NCBI GenBank assembly: GCA_020310875.1
Contig: CM035427.1
Location: 86,419,598-86,483,597 of the forward strand
From: Ceratopteris richardii
Lineage: Eukaryota > Streptophyta > Polypodiopsida > Polypodiales > Pteridaceae
Direction: 5' to 3'
DNA: 64,000 nt
In this document: positions 20,653 through 32,060 of the stretch, piece after piece
How positions within the stretch are numbered: position 1 is the stretch's first letter
Layout of the letters: the number at the start of each line of letters is the position of its first letter
Position numbers and translations under genes: made by a program
Notes under the pieces: generated by a model
Databases searched by the model: none
What the model saw: only the letters and a program-made list of their open reading frames with translations
Told to the model about the DNA's origin: nothing

Positions 20653-21571
20653 TAAGGCATATTTTTTTCCTTCTCTATATCAACCCTCTCATCAACAAGT
20701 GCATCATGCAAATCTGCATCAAAAATGGAATGATTTGCATCACCATGTGGAACTTATAAAGGCTACAAGATCACCTCATTTGGACTAGCAATAGACTATC
20801 CACCTACAAAAAGAGGCAAAAAAGTGTCATACACATCTCTAGAGCAAATAGTAGTCTCCTTGATACATGAAAGTAAGGGTTGAACTGTATCTTCTAGAAA
20901 AAAAACATCATGGCTAACCAAAATGCAGTGAGTTTATGAATGATACAGACAATAGCCCTTGCTTTCAAAATTGTACCCAACAAAAATACATTTCACTACT
21001 TTATCATCCAATTTCCTATGTTGTTGTTAGGCACTAGTGCAAATGCTACACAACCAAAGACACACAAATGAGCAATAGATGTCTTGTGACCATGCCCAAG
21101 TCTCATATGGAGTGATAGATTTTAGTGCTTTGGTGGGACACTTATTAAGTACATGTGTTGCACACATAACAACCTCATGCTAGAAGTTATCTGGTAAAGT
21201 GTGACCTTTGACCTTACACCTCACCATCTCCATGAGTGATGTGTTCTTTCTTTCAGCAAATCCATTCTATTGAGGTGTATATGACACTACACATTGATGT
21301 TTTATCCCACTTTCAACCAGAAATGCATTAAAATAAAAAAACATATATTCCCCTCCTCGATTTCAATGAGGATGCCCATTTTACATGCTAAAATATTTTC
21401 CGCCAAAACATTTTTGAAGCACATAAACACTTCAAACTTTTCTGTAAATGGATGCACCCATACATGCTTGGAAAAATCATCAATGAAAGTTAGGAAGTAA
21501 ATGTAGTTCCCAAAAGAAGCTGACTGCATAGGACCATATGTTATTGCAAATGAGCTTCAAGTAGCTCTACC
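20653..21571 (-). pseudogene. TE3 integrase core and linker
   Basis: The core begins with YFLTFIDDFSKHVWV (21529-21302). In shifted frames to about 20650 can be read NGFAERKN (the third catalytic residue, Glu, is present), the THVLNKCPTKAL block and a FVGY..ESKGY segment. Frameshifts and stops are frequent. Confidence 0.75.
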
Positions 21572-22289
21572 TTAACCATCTTTTGGGAAGGAGGCATGCT
21601 GTATTTCTCCTAGAACACAACCTTCACAAACATGTTTGCAAGGTGCCTCATGTTTGGGCAAAGAGGACACCATTTCAAATCTTTGCAGGCATAGCAAAGT
21701 AGCGAAATTTAGATGAAAAAAGTGTGCATACCAAAGTTTTGCATCTAACATAGCTCGAGAATTTCGAATTGCACATGCTGAATCATTTAAAGATTTTTCA
21801 TAATTTATGAGCTTATATAGCCCATGGCATAAAATTCCAAAAGCAATAATGACCTCCATTTGATAGATCATGAACTATACATCTGTCATCAACAAATGTC
21901 ACAACCAAGCCGATCTTGGCTAATGCTGAAATTGGTAACATATTTTTATTGATCCCTACCACAAATAAAGCATCTCACAATGTAAAAGAACTACGATCAA
22001 AAGTAGTAAAAATGATCTTACAAATTCCCATGACAGGATAAAAGGAGTTGTTGGTGCATGTTACAGTATTCCCTGTAGGGGTAGGCTCAGGTGAAGTGAA
22101 GAAACTATGATCTGAGGTAATACGTTTGGTTTCCCTACTATCAAAGTACCAAACATTTGAGTCTACTGCAATCATAAAATGCTCATGAGAAGATGGGTCA
22201 TAATTGGAAACAGTAGTAAATGCCCATTCTTCACTTGGCACAAGATTAACAAACTTTCTTTTACGTGTAGAGGCCTCTGCAACAACCAT
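21572..22289 (-). pseudogene. TE3 protease and GAG-pre-integrase region
   Basis: The protease site reads WYFDSRETKRIT, where copia proteases have WYFDSGAT: the Gly after Asp-Ser is Arg here, which should inactivate the enzyme. After several stops comes the GAG-pre-integrase block (21871-21572) with LWYAHFFHLNF and the zinc-binding CEGC.LGE.QHASF end. Confidence 0.75.
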
Positions 22290-22409
22290 GCAAAATAGTT
22301 TCTGCTTTTCTATTTTCTTCTCATTTTTGTCATCCTTCTTTGATTGTGCAAAACTAGCGTATTTCTTCTTACTAGTAGATGAGCCCCATTTACCTTTGCC
22401 CTTATGAAT

Positions 22410-23000
22410 AGCTAGGAAAGCTTGATCTACAACTTACATAATGGGCCTATTTTGCCTAGACGGATCTTCCTCCAACAAAATAGAGTCTAAGTCCTCAAAT
22501 ATTAAGGCATGTAGATTTCCGTTCATCATCAATCAAAGAGTAGAATCGAAACTCTTATATGAATTTGGAAGACCATTTAGAAGAGTTTGCACATGTGAAC
22601 TGTCTAGAAAGACTTCATCACCACAAATCAAATGCTCCTTCAAATCTTTGATCTTTGTCAAAAAAATGTCCATGGAATCTCCTTCATTCATGTGCTCAAT
22701 CTCCAATTGTTTTCGGAGGTAAGCAACAAGAGCCTCATTTCTTGTCTGGTATAAAGTGATAAGTGTATCCAAAGCATTAGCTATTTTGCAAGAGTGAATG
22801 TGTGGGATAATGGCACATTTGAAAAATAAATCTATCTATGCATGTGCTTGAGCATCTCTACGATCCCAACAAAGTTCCTCTATAGTAGGTGCCACATGAA
22901 CCAAAGTTCGAATAAGTATTTGAAGATCATCATCTTCATTCTTCTGATTCCTCTTCCTTTTTTCGTTTCCATCTATATCAATGACATGTGCATGGACTGA
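22410..23000 (-). pseudogene. TE3 gag fragment
   Basis: The copia-type gag (UBN2 family) pattern is visible in the minus-strand stretch 22772-22533: LRKQLEIEHMNEGDSM, then the I.DLKEHLICGDE block and LLNGLPNSYKSF. The upstream part to about 23000 is shifted into other frames. A Lys-rich segment follows toward the protease; I could not see an intact zinc knuckle. Confidence 0.7.
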
Positions 23001-23044
23001 AAAACAGTCTCTACGAATGTTGTCACGTACTACTTAATAGAATT

Positions 23045-23519
23045 TCTATAGTGAGCTTATTCTTTTGAGTCATCCAAAGTACTAGGACTTTTTGGAACTC
23101 TAACTTCTTCCATTTCTAGAATCAAAGTCTCTTGTGGAACTGACTCTATAGAAGGTTGTGAAATTCCTCTTTCTTCAACTCTTTCTTGAATCCTAGGAAT
23201 TTTAACTCCCTCCTGATATGGTTGAACATTTACATCCAAAATCTTTCTAAAAAATCCATAGTCATTTTCACTAATGAACTCTAGAATTTCTACTTCTTTA
23301 TCACAAACCTTATTTTCAGCAATATAAGCATTACGTGAAAGAATAACTTCACCTGTCTCTCGAACATAAAACATGTATCCTTTACTATGAATAGGATATC
23401 CAATAAAAACAGCTTTCTTTGCCTTTACATCTAGTTTGCCTCGGTCCTTTTTCTCAATATGTACATAAGAAAGTGCTCCAAACACTCTGAAGTAACTCAC
23501 ATTAGGTTTTCTACCATAA
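23045..23519 (-). mobile_element. TE4: integrase C-terminal fragment of a TE9-family copia
   Basis: The 147-codon ORF (23500-23057, minus) is nearly the same as the TE9 integrase tail at 51865-52200: YFRVFGALSYVHIEKKDRG, LDVKAKKAVFIGYP, ISENDYGFFRKILDV. It keeps Gln in VQPYQEG where TE9 has a stop, so it is a useful reference for TE9 decay. It ends on the right exactly where the TE5 LTR begins, so TE5 inserted into it. No continuation of this fragment was found beyond TE5. Confidence 0.85.
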
Positions 23520-24509
23520 TGTTGAGCAGGATGAAGCCAACAAAGTCAAGATCACAGTCAAGCATAGCCAAGAGTAAAGTGTCAGAACACAAGGGTCAAA
23601 GTGCACCGGTAGAGCACCTCCAATTGTTCATAAAAAGGGGGAATTTTAATTGTTCACAGACAAGGGTAAAATGGAGATTAAATTGGAGAGTGTTGCAGAG
23701 GTATCTCTCTAATTTTCTCAAGGTTCAAAGTGGGTTTTAAAGTGTTTTGGAAGGTTCAGGTGAACCCTCTCTTAGGTGCAAAAGTGAAGACTTAAAATGA
23801 AAATGTGAAGGTATGTGAAGCAGCGTACGCACAAGTGAGATATGGCCCCCCAATTAAATCTTTTGAGTTTTAGTCTAAAGTCACTACAGGACAAAACAAG
23901 GAGTCGTTGGTTGCCACTTAAAAGGACAAATCTTGGGACATCAAGGGACACCAAGATACTATTGCAGTTAGGCGCGTACGTGATCGACACACTCAAATGA
24001 AGGCAAGGACCATTCTGGGATCAATCTTAGAGGAAGCAAGAGAAGCATAGTCGGAGGGAAGCAAGAGAGAGAAGGGCAAGAGTCACCAGTGCACGACGCA
24101 GAGAAGTGGAAGTGAAGAGTGCATGGAGAGTGACTAAGGGATTGTGCAGAGAGTGCTAAGCTAGTCCCCCAAGGATCTCAAGCTCCCCTTGCAGTGCCAA
24201 CAGAAGGTATTCACTCCTCCCCCTTTGTGGAAGCTTGGTGCAAGGTGTGCACAAGGATAAGCTTGAAGCAGGTGGAGGTCTGGTGCAGAGGAGGCCGGCG
24301 GCAAGAAGACTTTGGGATATTGGGTATTGGTAATTGAGCACTCTATGTGATTGTGCGCAGAAGTATTTGGCTTGTATTGTGCTTCAAACATTGTAATTGT
24401 CTTATTGTAATCAAACGGCAGAAGCTTCCAAGGTGTATTTCCTCTTTTGGTCTTTTCATTTTCTCCTACAAACCCTCAAACTCCTTCTTGTCAAAGAATC
24501 CCCCCAACA
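23520..24509 (+). repeat. TE5 5' LTR
   Basis: About 990 bases from TGTTGAGCAG to CCCCCAACA. The left edge coincides with the break in the TE4 copia frame, and the right edge is four bases before the primer site. There is no second copy in the window, so the borders rest on the TG...CA ends and the flanks. Confidence 0.7.
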
Positions 24510-24513
24510 AAAT

Positions 24514-24532
24514 TTGGCACGCACGGTGGGAC
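24514..24532 (+). promoter_or_regulatory. TE5 primer-binding site
   Basis: TTGGCACGCACGGTGGGAC immediately follows the LTR. It starts with TGG and has the GGTGGGAC tail seen in several plant Ty3 primer sites. The tRNA was not identified. Confidence 0.6.
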
Positions 24533-24662
24533 ATCCAAGGAGATTTTGAGCTTAGGAGAAATCAAGTGCAAAGCATAGAGGAGATCGTGTCGACAGAACC
24601 ACAACCACAGTGCTACTTCATCAAACAAAAGGTAAATATTCTGATCAAGTGCCTCATGTTCA

Positions 24663-25676
24663 GTGGGCTATGAGCTGCTCATGACCGCAACCCGGTCCCA
24701 AACATTGAGGGTCACTTGCAAGCAGACAAGAAGGAAGATTGCTAGAAGGTCCTCCAGCCCACTATCTTCAACATCATCAGTCAAGAGCATGGCAGGTCAG
24801 GTAGACTTGGAAACTTTACTCTCTAGATTCAATATAAAGTTTCCTTCTTTCAAAGGCCTAGCTCAGGAGGATCCAGATGAACACATTAGAAGGTTTTTGG
24901 CACTATGTAAGACTAGATGCCTAATGGGTAGGGAGGATGCCTTTTTGATTCTCTTCCCTGCCACATTAGAGGGATTAGCTGATAAGTGGTTCAGCCAGTT
25001 TGCTGAAAACCATTTCACCAATTGGGATGTGTTGAAAGATGCATTTAAAAATCAGTTCCCACATGGCAACACAGCGGAGATTATCATAGAAGAACTAGAG
25101 AATTTGAGATTGGGTCCAGGAGAAAAGTTCCCAGAGTTTGTGACCAGGGCCAAAGCACTAATGGCTAAATTGCCAGATCCACCACACGATTTTTTTATTA
25201 AGAAATGGTTGGCTAAGCCCCTACCAGTGGCCACTCAGTGCAAAATAAAGGAACTAGTATTACCTACTGCCTCCATAGATGAGTTCATCAACACAGCCAC
25301 CCGCTTGGAGCAGATAAGGTACCAGTATGGAGCAACTTCTTCCCAACCAACATATGCTACAAAAATGGAGGATCCGGTCATCCAGCTAAGGAGGGAGCTA
25401 GAGGGCTTGAAAAGAAATAAGCCCTATAAAGAGGAGGAGACTGCTGTGGCTCAGTTGAGAAGGGAGATTGAAGCACTTAAGCTCCAAAAGGAAGAGGAGG
25501 CCCAAGCAGAGGAATTGGCTCAGCTGCGACAGGAGTTGCAGGAGCTCAAAGGAGGTGGCATCAAGAGTGGACTTTGGTGTTCCATGTGCAGCAAACAAGG
25601 ACAAATAGTAAGTGAGTGTCCTCTGTTAAGTATAACTTGCCAATTATGTAGGAAAGTTGGCCATGAGGCCACATGA
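24663..25676 (+). pseudogene. gag: TE5 Gag with coiled coil and zinc knuckles
   Basis: 337 codons. Residues about 45-220 are the retrotransposon-gag capsid domain: FPSFKGLAQEDPDEHI, LFPATLEGLADKWF, then W..L...F...F and LRLGPGEKFPEF. Residues 240-300 form a Lys/Glu/Leu coiled coil with LRRE and LRQE repeats. The C-terminus has two knuckles: CSMCSKQGQIVSEC, in which the His is Gln, and CQLCRKVGHEAT, cut by a TGA before its last Cys. A frameshift there (about 25674) puts the following nucleocapsid in another frame. Confidence 0.88.
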
Positions 25677-25743
25677 ATGTCAATCAAGGGGAATGCCGAC
25701 AACAACATACTAGACACAAGGAGGACCCCCTACTGCCACAAAT

Positions 25744-27273
25744 GTGATGGTTGCTGCACCGAACCAAGGTAACAACTATAATCCTAGACAAAGGAATAAT
25801 TTTGGAAATGGACCTAGGAGGCCAATCATCTGCTTTAGATGTGGAGAATGTGGGCACTATCAAAGTAGGTGCACCCTACCAGAGAATGCCCCTCCTTGCA
25901 GGAACTGCCCTGAGGCCAGAGACCATTATACAAATTGTTGCCCTAAGAATCAAGCATCTTCATCAGGGCCCCATATCCAAATGATTTATGTGCACAAGGA
26001 AGAAAAGTGTGATCTAGTTAATGAGCCATCTCCATCTACCAGGGTGGTGCAATTAGAAGAAATAGAATCTTTGACTATGCAGACAAGAAGCAAAGGGAAG
26101 GCTCAAGCAGACATAGGACAAGAATCAAAGATTAAGGAAGGAAATCAAAATAGAGAAACATCTGAATATAAAGGCAACACAGGTGCAGATTCAAGACAAA
26201 AAGAAGATCTCATATGCACCAGTGATGCCATTGGGCATGCCTTCAAAAGGGCTCAGGATGAGTTTGAAAAATCTAATGGAGCCAAGGAATCAGAGGCTTC
26301 AAAACTACTCAAGTCCATGAAAAAGGAGGTTAGTATTTTTTATTTGATAAAGACGGATGGGAGATTCAGGTCAGAGCTATTGCAGATAATTGATGAAGCT
26401 TCCACCACAAGTTTGGTGGCAAAGACTGCTGTTTTACATAAAGGAAAAATTGTAGGGGAAGCACCCCTTACAGATTATAAAAGTCCTCGGCTGACAGTAT
26501 CTATCAAGGGTCATGAATTTCAAGGAGTTATTGTGGATGGTGGTTCTGGCATTAACTTGATGCCTGGACATACAATGGAAAGGATTGGACTCCACCCTTC
26601 AGGGCCTGCAAATTTCACTGTTACTTTGGCAGATCAGAGCAAAGTAAGACCCTTGGGTGTGATCCCAAAAGTCCCACTTGAAGTACAAGGTAATTTATTC
26701 ATTCTGGATTTTGTGGTTTTAAGATTGCCCAAGGTTGAAGGAGGATTTCCCCTCTTAATTGGACGACCATGGCTGAGGCATGCAAGTGTCATTCATGATT
26801 GGGGCAAGGATACTATGTGGGTACAAAAGAAAGGGCAAGAGCTGACACAGATTCATTTAGAAGAAGGCCCAGATAATCAAGGAAACACTAGCATGATGCA
26901 AACAGTTGGCATATGCATGGAACCAGAACCAGAGGATCAACCCCAAATAGATTTCGAGGAAGAAGAGGATATTCTAAATTGGCTCCAAGCAGACAACTCT
27001 TCCTCTTGTTTTGGAGTTTTCCTTAATAATTCTTGTACATCTGAAGGTTATGATGAAGATAAGGAAAAAGTCCAGGTTGATGGATTGGGAGAGCCCATTA
27101 CAGACCACAGAAAGGGCAGGAAGACACCCCTCAAATGCAATTTGGAGCAGGATATGACAACCATAGAAAATGAAGTTAATCAAGCTAAAGGCAAGGTAAA
27201 AGATTTTAGTGAAGAGTGTTCTTTCCCAATTCAAGAAATACCTGCAGGATGGATGCAGGACAAGGAAGAATAG
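25744..27273 (+). pseudogene. TE5 nucleocapsid and protease, 509 codons
   Basis: It starts with further zinc knuckles, CFRCGECGHYQSRC (CX2CX4HX4C) and CRNCPEARDHYTNC. After a long charged linker comes the retropepsin at about residues 245-370: IVDGGSGINLM, where the usual Ser after Asp is Gly, and PLLIGRPWL at the end. An acidic tail follows to a TAG at 27271. The same frame stays open beyond it to 27525. Confidence 0.87.
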
Positions 27274-27306
27274 ATTGAAATCCAAAACACCCCTGCTTAT
27301 GAAGCA

Positions 27307-27725
27307 ATGCAAGAAAAGCTAGGGGAAAAAGACAAGGAAGGAGATGAGCAGGAAGATGCTTTGGTAGAGAGAAATCCTGTCAAAGAAATACAATTAGACA
27401 CTCAAAACAATAACCGGCCTGTTTTGGTGGCCACTTGGTTGTGGAACCACCCAAGGCTCCTTGAAAAGGTAAGAGCATTCTTGCACCACTACACAGATGT
27501 TTTTGCATGCATTATAAGGATTTAGAAGGAGTACCTCCTATTTATGGAGAACACAGAATTCCTCTGATAGAAGGAGCAAAACCGGTGAGAGGCAAAAGTT
27601 ATAGGTTAAATCCCAAGTATGCTGAAGCTGTCTATCTAGAGATTCAGAAAATGGAGGATGCAGGAATTATCATCCCTGTAGAACATTCAAAGTGGCTATC
27701 TCCCATGGTGATTTTAGGGCATTGA
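27307..27725 (+). pseudogene. TE5 protease-RT linker and RT N-terminus, broken
   Basis: 27307-27525 continues the protease frame (WLWNHPRLLEKVRAFL, YTDVFA), and after a frameshift 27507-27725 carries IPLIEGAKPVRGKSYRLNP and AGIIIPVEHSKWLSPMV. At about 27710 the RT fingers motif (the usual K-rich NGK segment) is missing and the frame jumps directly to DFRALNKVT, so a short deletion of roughly 40-50 bases has removed it. Confidence 0.82.
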
Positions 27726-29527
27726 ATAAGGTCACAATTCCAGATGGATTTCCAATGCCATTTGCTGAACAGGTCATAGAAGAAGTATCTGGTCATTCCC
27801 TTTATAGCTTCATTGATGGATTCAGTGGGTATAATCAGATATCCATTCACCCTGGGGATCGTGAGAAAACAGCATTCATTACTCCTTGGGGAACTTATGT
27901 ATATTTGAAGATGCCATTTGGATTGAGAAATGCTCCAGCTACATTCAACCGAACAGTTAATCTCATTTTTGGACCATTGCTACTAGAGTCTCTAAGAATC
28001 TTCATGGATGACTTCTCATCTTTTTCAGGTACTCTCACAGAGACTCCATTGGATTGTTTAGAAAAGCATCTAATTCAATTAAAACAAGTTTTTAAGAGGT
28101 GCAGAGAAACAAAGCTGAAACTGAACCCAAACAAATGCCACTTTTTGGTGACCCAAGGTACTCTACTAGGACATGTGGTATCTTCCAAAGGTATGGCACC
28201 TGATCCAGATAAAATTATAGCTATATTAAAGCTGGCTAAACCTAAATCCCGTAAAGAGATTCAGAGTTTCTTGGGGCATACTGGATACCATAGAAGGTTT
28301 ATAAAAATGTATGCAGAGATAGCCAGACCTCTGGCTAGACTAACAGGTAAAGAAGTACCTTTTAAATGGGAAGAAGAGGAGGAAAAAGCATATCAAACAT
28401 TAAGGTCAAGGTTAGTGTCTGCTCCTATTTTGATCACACCTGAGTGGTCAAAGATCTTTCATATACATGTAGATGCCAGTGCCTATGCAGTGGGGGCAGT
28501 TTTGACCCAGCCCAGTGAAGAATTTAAGGTGGACAAACCAATTCAATATGCTAGTAGAATTTTGATGAAGGCTGAAAGGAATTACAGCACCACAGAAAGG
28601 GAAGCCTTAGCAATGGTTTTTGCTGTCCAAAAATTTCGTCATTACTTGCTGGGAGTAAAATTTGTTATTATAACTGACCATCAACCTCTAAAGTACTTGC
28701 TCAACAAACCACAAGCCACTGGTAGAATATGGAGGTGGTTATTGTTATTCCAAGAATTTGATTTCTCTGTAGTTCATAAACCAGGTAAAGAGAATGTTAT
28801 GGCGGATCACCTATCCAGAATCAATATGATGAATCAAGCCAGTGGAATCACCGATGATTTTCCGGATGCTCATCTATTTGCTGTACAAGCTCAAGGTTGG
28901 TATTATGATATCAAAAATTTCATTAAAACTGGGTGGTATCCAGAAAAGGCTAGTGCTGTGCAAAAGAAGAGACTGCTAATCAAGAGTAGACCATATACCT
29001 TCATTGAAGATAAATTGTACAGACAGGGCAAGGATGACAGGTTTAGGAAGTGTTTGGAAGAAGAAGAAGTGAGGGAAGTCCTTCACTCTGCACATGAAGG
29101 AACAGGTGGTGGGCACCTTCCAGGGCATATTATGAGTCAGAGGATACTAGATGGTTGTCTATGGTGGCCTACACTATTTAAGGATGCAGATGAATGGAGA
29201 AAAACATGTGACCTTTGTCAGAGGTGTGGACCTAAGCCAACAAAACAGAGGCATTACCCCTTGGTTGTTTCCACTTCCTGGCAACCATTTGAAAAGTGGG
29301 GATTAGATTTTGTAGGGCCTATCTACCCTTTGGCGATGCCAAAAAGAGAAAAGTATTTACTGATAGCCATAGACTATGCCACCAAATGGGCTGAGGCCAT
29401 AGCATCCACCGACTGCACTGCCCAAACTATGGCTGATTTCTTATACAGTAACATCATTTGCAGGTTTGGATGTCCACTCGAAATTTGTACAAATCAGGGT
29501 ACTCATTTTGTCAATAAGGTCCTGTAG
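27692..29527 (+). pseudogene. TE5 RT, RNase H and integrase, 611 codons
   Basis: RT: YSFIDGFSGYNQ, MPFGLRNAPATF, catalytic FMDD at 28001-28012, LLGHVVS. RNase H: VDASAYAVGAVL, YSTTEREALAMVFA, ITDHQPLKYLL, MADHLSRI, with all main acidic residues present. Integrase: HHCC finger around H-EGTGGGH and CDLCQRC, then GLDFVGP with the first Asp, and CTNQGTHF, where the second catalytic Asp is Asn (codon 29492-29494). A TAG at 29525-29527 ends the ORF. The frame is long and well kept, which suggests a moderately young copy. Confidence 0.9.
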
Positions 29528-30129
29528 AAAATTTTCAACAGGTATAGAATTCTACATAGGACTTCTTGTGCATACTACCAGAGACCTAATGGTCAGGCAG
29601 AATCAACCAATAAAGTATTGATTTCCATGTTACGGAAGGAATGTATGTTACAGCCCACTTCTTGGGGGCAGGCTTATCTTGGTACATTATGGGCATACCG
29701 ATTAGCCTATAAAGAAACAGGATATTCTCCTTTTCAACTCGTTTATGGCCTTGTTCCCATTGAACCATTTGAGTTCATCAAGGGCTCCATCATAACGGAA
29801 AGGATTGAGAAAACCAGGGTTGAGAAAAACGGTATAGAAGTTCCAGCTCGACTGACTGCCTTGCATAAACTAGAGGAATCAAGGACTTTAGCCTCCAGAT
29901 AGTTAGAGAATATCCAGATACAGAGGAAGAGACTCATGACAAAAATTTATGGCACAATAAATTGAAGCCTGGTGACTTAGCTCTTTTACACAGACCACAG
30001 ATTTCTACTCAAGCCAAAGGAAAATGGATCCCTCACTGGGAAGGCCCTTTTCGCGTTATGAAGATGTTGCATTGGGGTGCTGTGCAATTGGAAACACTCA
30101 ATGGAGACCCCCTTTATTTTTGGCAATAA
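29528..30129 (+). pseudogene. TE5 integrase C-terminal part
   Basis: After the TAG the frame continues with RPNGQAESTNK, so the third catalytic Glu is intact, then LGTLWAYRLAYKETGYSPF and VYGLVPIEP. More stops follow near 29902 and 29960. The GPF/Y module is readable at about 30035 (WEGPFRVMKM) with AVQLETLNG behind it. The frame ends at a TAA at about 30127. Confidence 0.82.
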
Positions 30130-30480
30130 ATAATTACGAACGCATATTTTTTAAGCTCTTTTCTTTTTGGCGTCGATTTTTTTTTTTTTTTTTTTAAGGC
30201 TATCTAATCCTCATAATAACTTTCAATGCCAACCTTTTCTTTATTTCTCTCATCTAGGGGTAAGAATTGATGGAAGCATCACCTCTCTTTCGGATTTCTT
30301 TATGTTTGAACCAACCTTTTTCTATGAGATGATTATTTAGTTCTTCTTGCTATTTAAGATAGCCCTCAAATCGACTTTCCACCCTCTCCAATTCTGCCTC
30401 GGGTCAGCCTCCTTGAAGCTTTGGTATTCCTCAAACCCAACACTCTATGGCGGCCCACATCTGATCATTCCTCCTCATCT
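30130..30480. other. AT-rich spacer with a T tract
   Basis: Contains an 18-base T run at 30178-30195. I see no LTR or polypurine tract. It separates TE5 from the GC-rich island. Confidence 0.5.
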
Positions 30481-31850
30481 ATTTTCAACCCGCCACCTCC
30501 ACCATCCAAGCCCTTCCCCCCAATTCGCCTTCGCCATCAAAGCCCTCCCCCACCATTCGCCGTCCCCACTTTCCCCACCCCCACACCCTCCTACTACCCT
30601 CCCCTCCCCTACCCTCCACCTACCCTCCCCCACCCTCCGCCTTCCCCACCGTCCCCGCCTCTGCCGCCCTCGCCAAGCCCTCCTCCGCACCCATCAACCC
30701 CCCTTCACCGCACCTCCATCACCCCTTCTCCGCCAAGCACCGCAAAACCCCCCCGCCCTCCTCCGCACGCCGACCCCCACTTCCCCGCCCTCCCCCGCCG
30801 ACGACTATTACCCAGCCGCCAGCCCGCCTTCCCTGCACACAGCGACCCCGCAGAGCCCCGCTCTCTTCAGCACCCGCAGAGCCACCTCCTGCAACACTCA
30901 TCCACCCTTCCATCAACCCCCTTCTCAGCGCCTGCCCTCCTCCGCAGTCGTAGAACCCGCGCATCCCGCTTCCCCCCTCCTCCAATTCAACCTCCATCCC
31001 CCCCCTCAACACCAAGCCCGCCTTCCCCCACCGTCCTCCGCAAGATTCCTCCCCTCCCCCGCCCCTGCCGACCCTCGCCTTCCCCACCTTCCCCGCCTCC
31101 GTCGCCCTCGCCACGCTCGCTCCGCCCAGCCGCCCGTCGTGTCCCACTGCTCCCCGCCTCCCTCCGCCCGCTGCTCCGCCCAGCCGACGCCGAGTCCCGC
31201 TGCTCCCCGCCTCCCTCCGCCCGCCGCTCCGCCCAGCCGCCCGCCGAGTCCCGCTGCTCCCCGCCTCTCTCCGCCCGCCGAGTTCCGCCGCTCCCGCCTC
31301 CCTCCGCCCCACTGCCCCGCCGTCCCCCGCTCCCACACCCCCGCCCAGTTCCGCCCCACTGCCATGCCGTCCCCCGCTCCCACACCACCGCCCAGTCCCG
31401 CCCCGCTACCACGCCGTCCCCCGCCAAGCCCCACCCCCGCCTGGTCCCGCCCCACGACACATCCCTCCACCCTACCCCGCTTGCCTCTGTCCTAACCCCC
31501 TCGCCATCACCCCCGCTCCCACACCCCGTCCAATCCCGCCCCGCTGCCCCGCCGTCCCCTGCTCCCACACCCCCGCCCAATCCCCCCCCGCTGCCACGCC
31601 GTCCTCCGCCAACTCCTGCCGCCCCGCAGACGAACCCCGCATAGATCCGCCGCCTCCCGCCCGCAACTCCCGCCGTCCTCCACTGCGCTCCGCCGTCTGC
31701 CGCCCGCCACTCCTGCCGAGCGCCGCAGAGCCCCGCTACACCCGCCGAACCCCGCCCCACCTCCTCCTCTGCGCCCTGCTCCACCGCTCACAGCCTTCTC
31801 CCGCCACCCTCAAACTCCTTCAGCCACCCACACCCGGATAAGAATATTCC
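30481..31850. repeat. C-rich, GC-rich island with internal minisatellites
   Basis: About 1.37 kb of sequence very rich in C on the plus strand, poor in G and A, and strongly unlike its AT-rich neighbours. Direct repeats include units of 53-54 bases at 31141-31193 and 31194-31247 with a partial third at 31248-31281, and units of 47 bases starting at 31320, 31367 and 31414, with related copies to about 31600. Two plus frames are open for about 380-400 codons and read Pro/Ser/Ala/Arg-rich low-complexity protein, and minus frames read Gly/Arg-rich. Such open frames follow from base composition, so I do not call a gene. Confidence 0.8.
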
Positions 31851-31885
31851 CTCCGCATCTTGGATAGCACACGCAGCTCCTCTCA

Positions 31886-31897
31886 GGAATCGAACCC
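31886..31897 (-). other. Possible Pol III B box
   Basis: The minus strand reads GGGTTCGATTCC, an exact tRNA T-arm/B-box match. An upstream CAGGCAAGGCCTGG, about 30 bases away, is only a weak A box. This may be a relic of a tRNA-derived SINE at the edge of the GC island. Confidence 0.3.
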
Positions 31898-32060
31898 TCC
31901 TCCGTCATCTGTCACCCAGGCCTTGCCTGAATGGTTTAAAATTTCAAAACAAATCAACCGGCTGTCAATACCGGCCCTAACATCCTTATCCTCCCCTCAA
32001 TTTCCCCTCAATTGGCTATAGCTCAGCATATTCTCATTAATCCTTTATCCACTGACAACT

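Larger units (their letters stand above)
20305..23044 (-). mobile_element. TE3: truncated Ty1/copia element
   Basis: Minus-strand order from right to left is gag, protease, GAG-pre-integrase, integrase, linker, and the first part of RT. RT stops abruptly at about 20305 after KYEARLVAK; the rest of RT, RNase H and the 3' LTR are absent. No 5' LTR or primer site was found on the right, where the sequence passes directly into an unrelated copia fragment (TE4). Both ends are therefore truncated. Confidence 0.8.
23520..30129 (+). mobile_element. TE5: Ty3/gypsy element without a detectable 3' LTR
   Basis: 5' LTR (23520-24509), primer site, gag, nucleocapsid, protease, RT, RNase H and integrase in Ty3 order on the plus strand. 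The beginning TGTTGAGCAG of the LTR does not recur downstream within the window, so the 3' LTR is missing or beyond recognition. The element carries several frameshifts and stops. The LTR starts inside TE4. No chromodomain is evident after the GPF module near 30035. Confidence 0.88.

Noticed and set aside
30347..31644. Long overlapping Pro-rich ORFs of 382 and 407 codons (plus) and Gly-rich ORFs (minus)
   Set aside because: Open in several frames because of C-rich composition and lack of T/A-rich stop codons. No domain or start context supports a gene.
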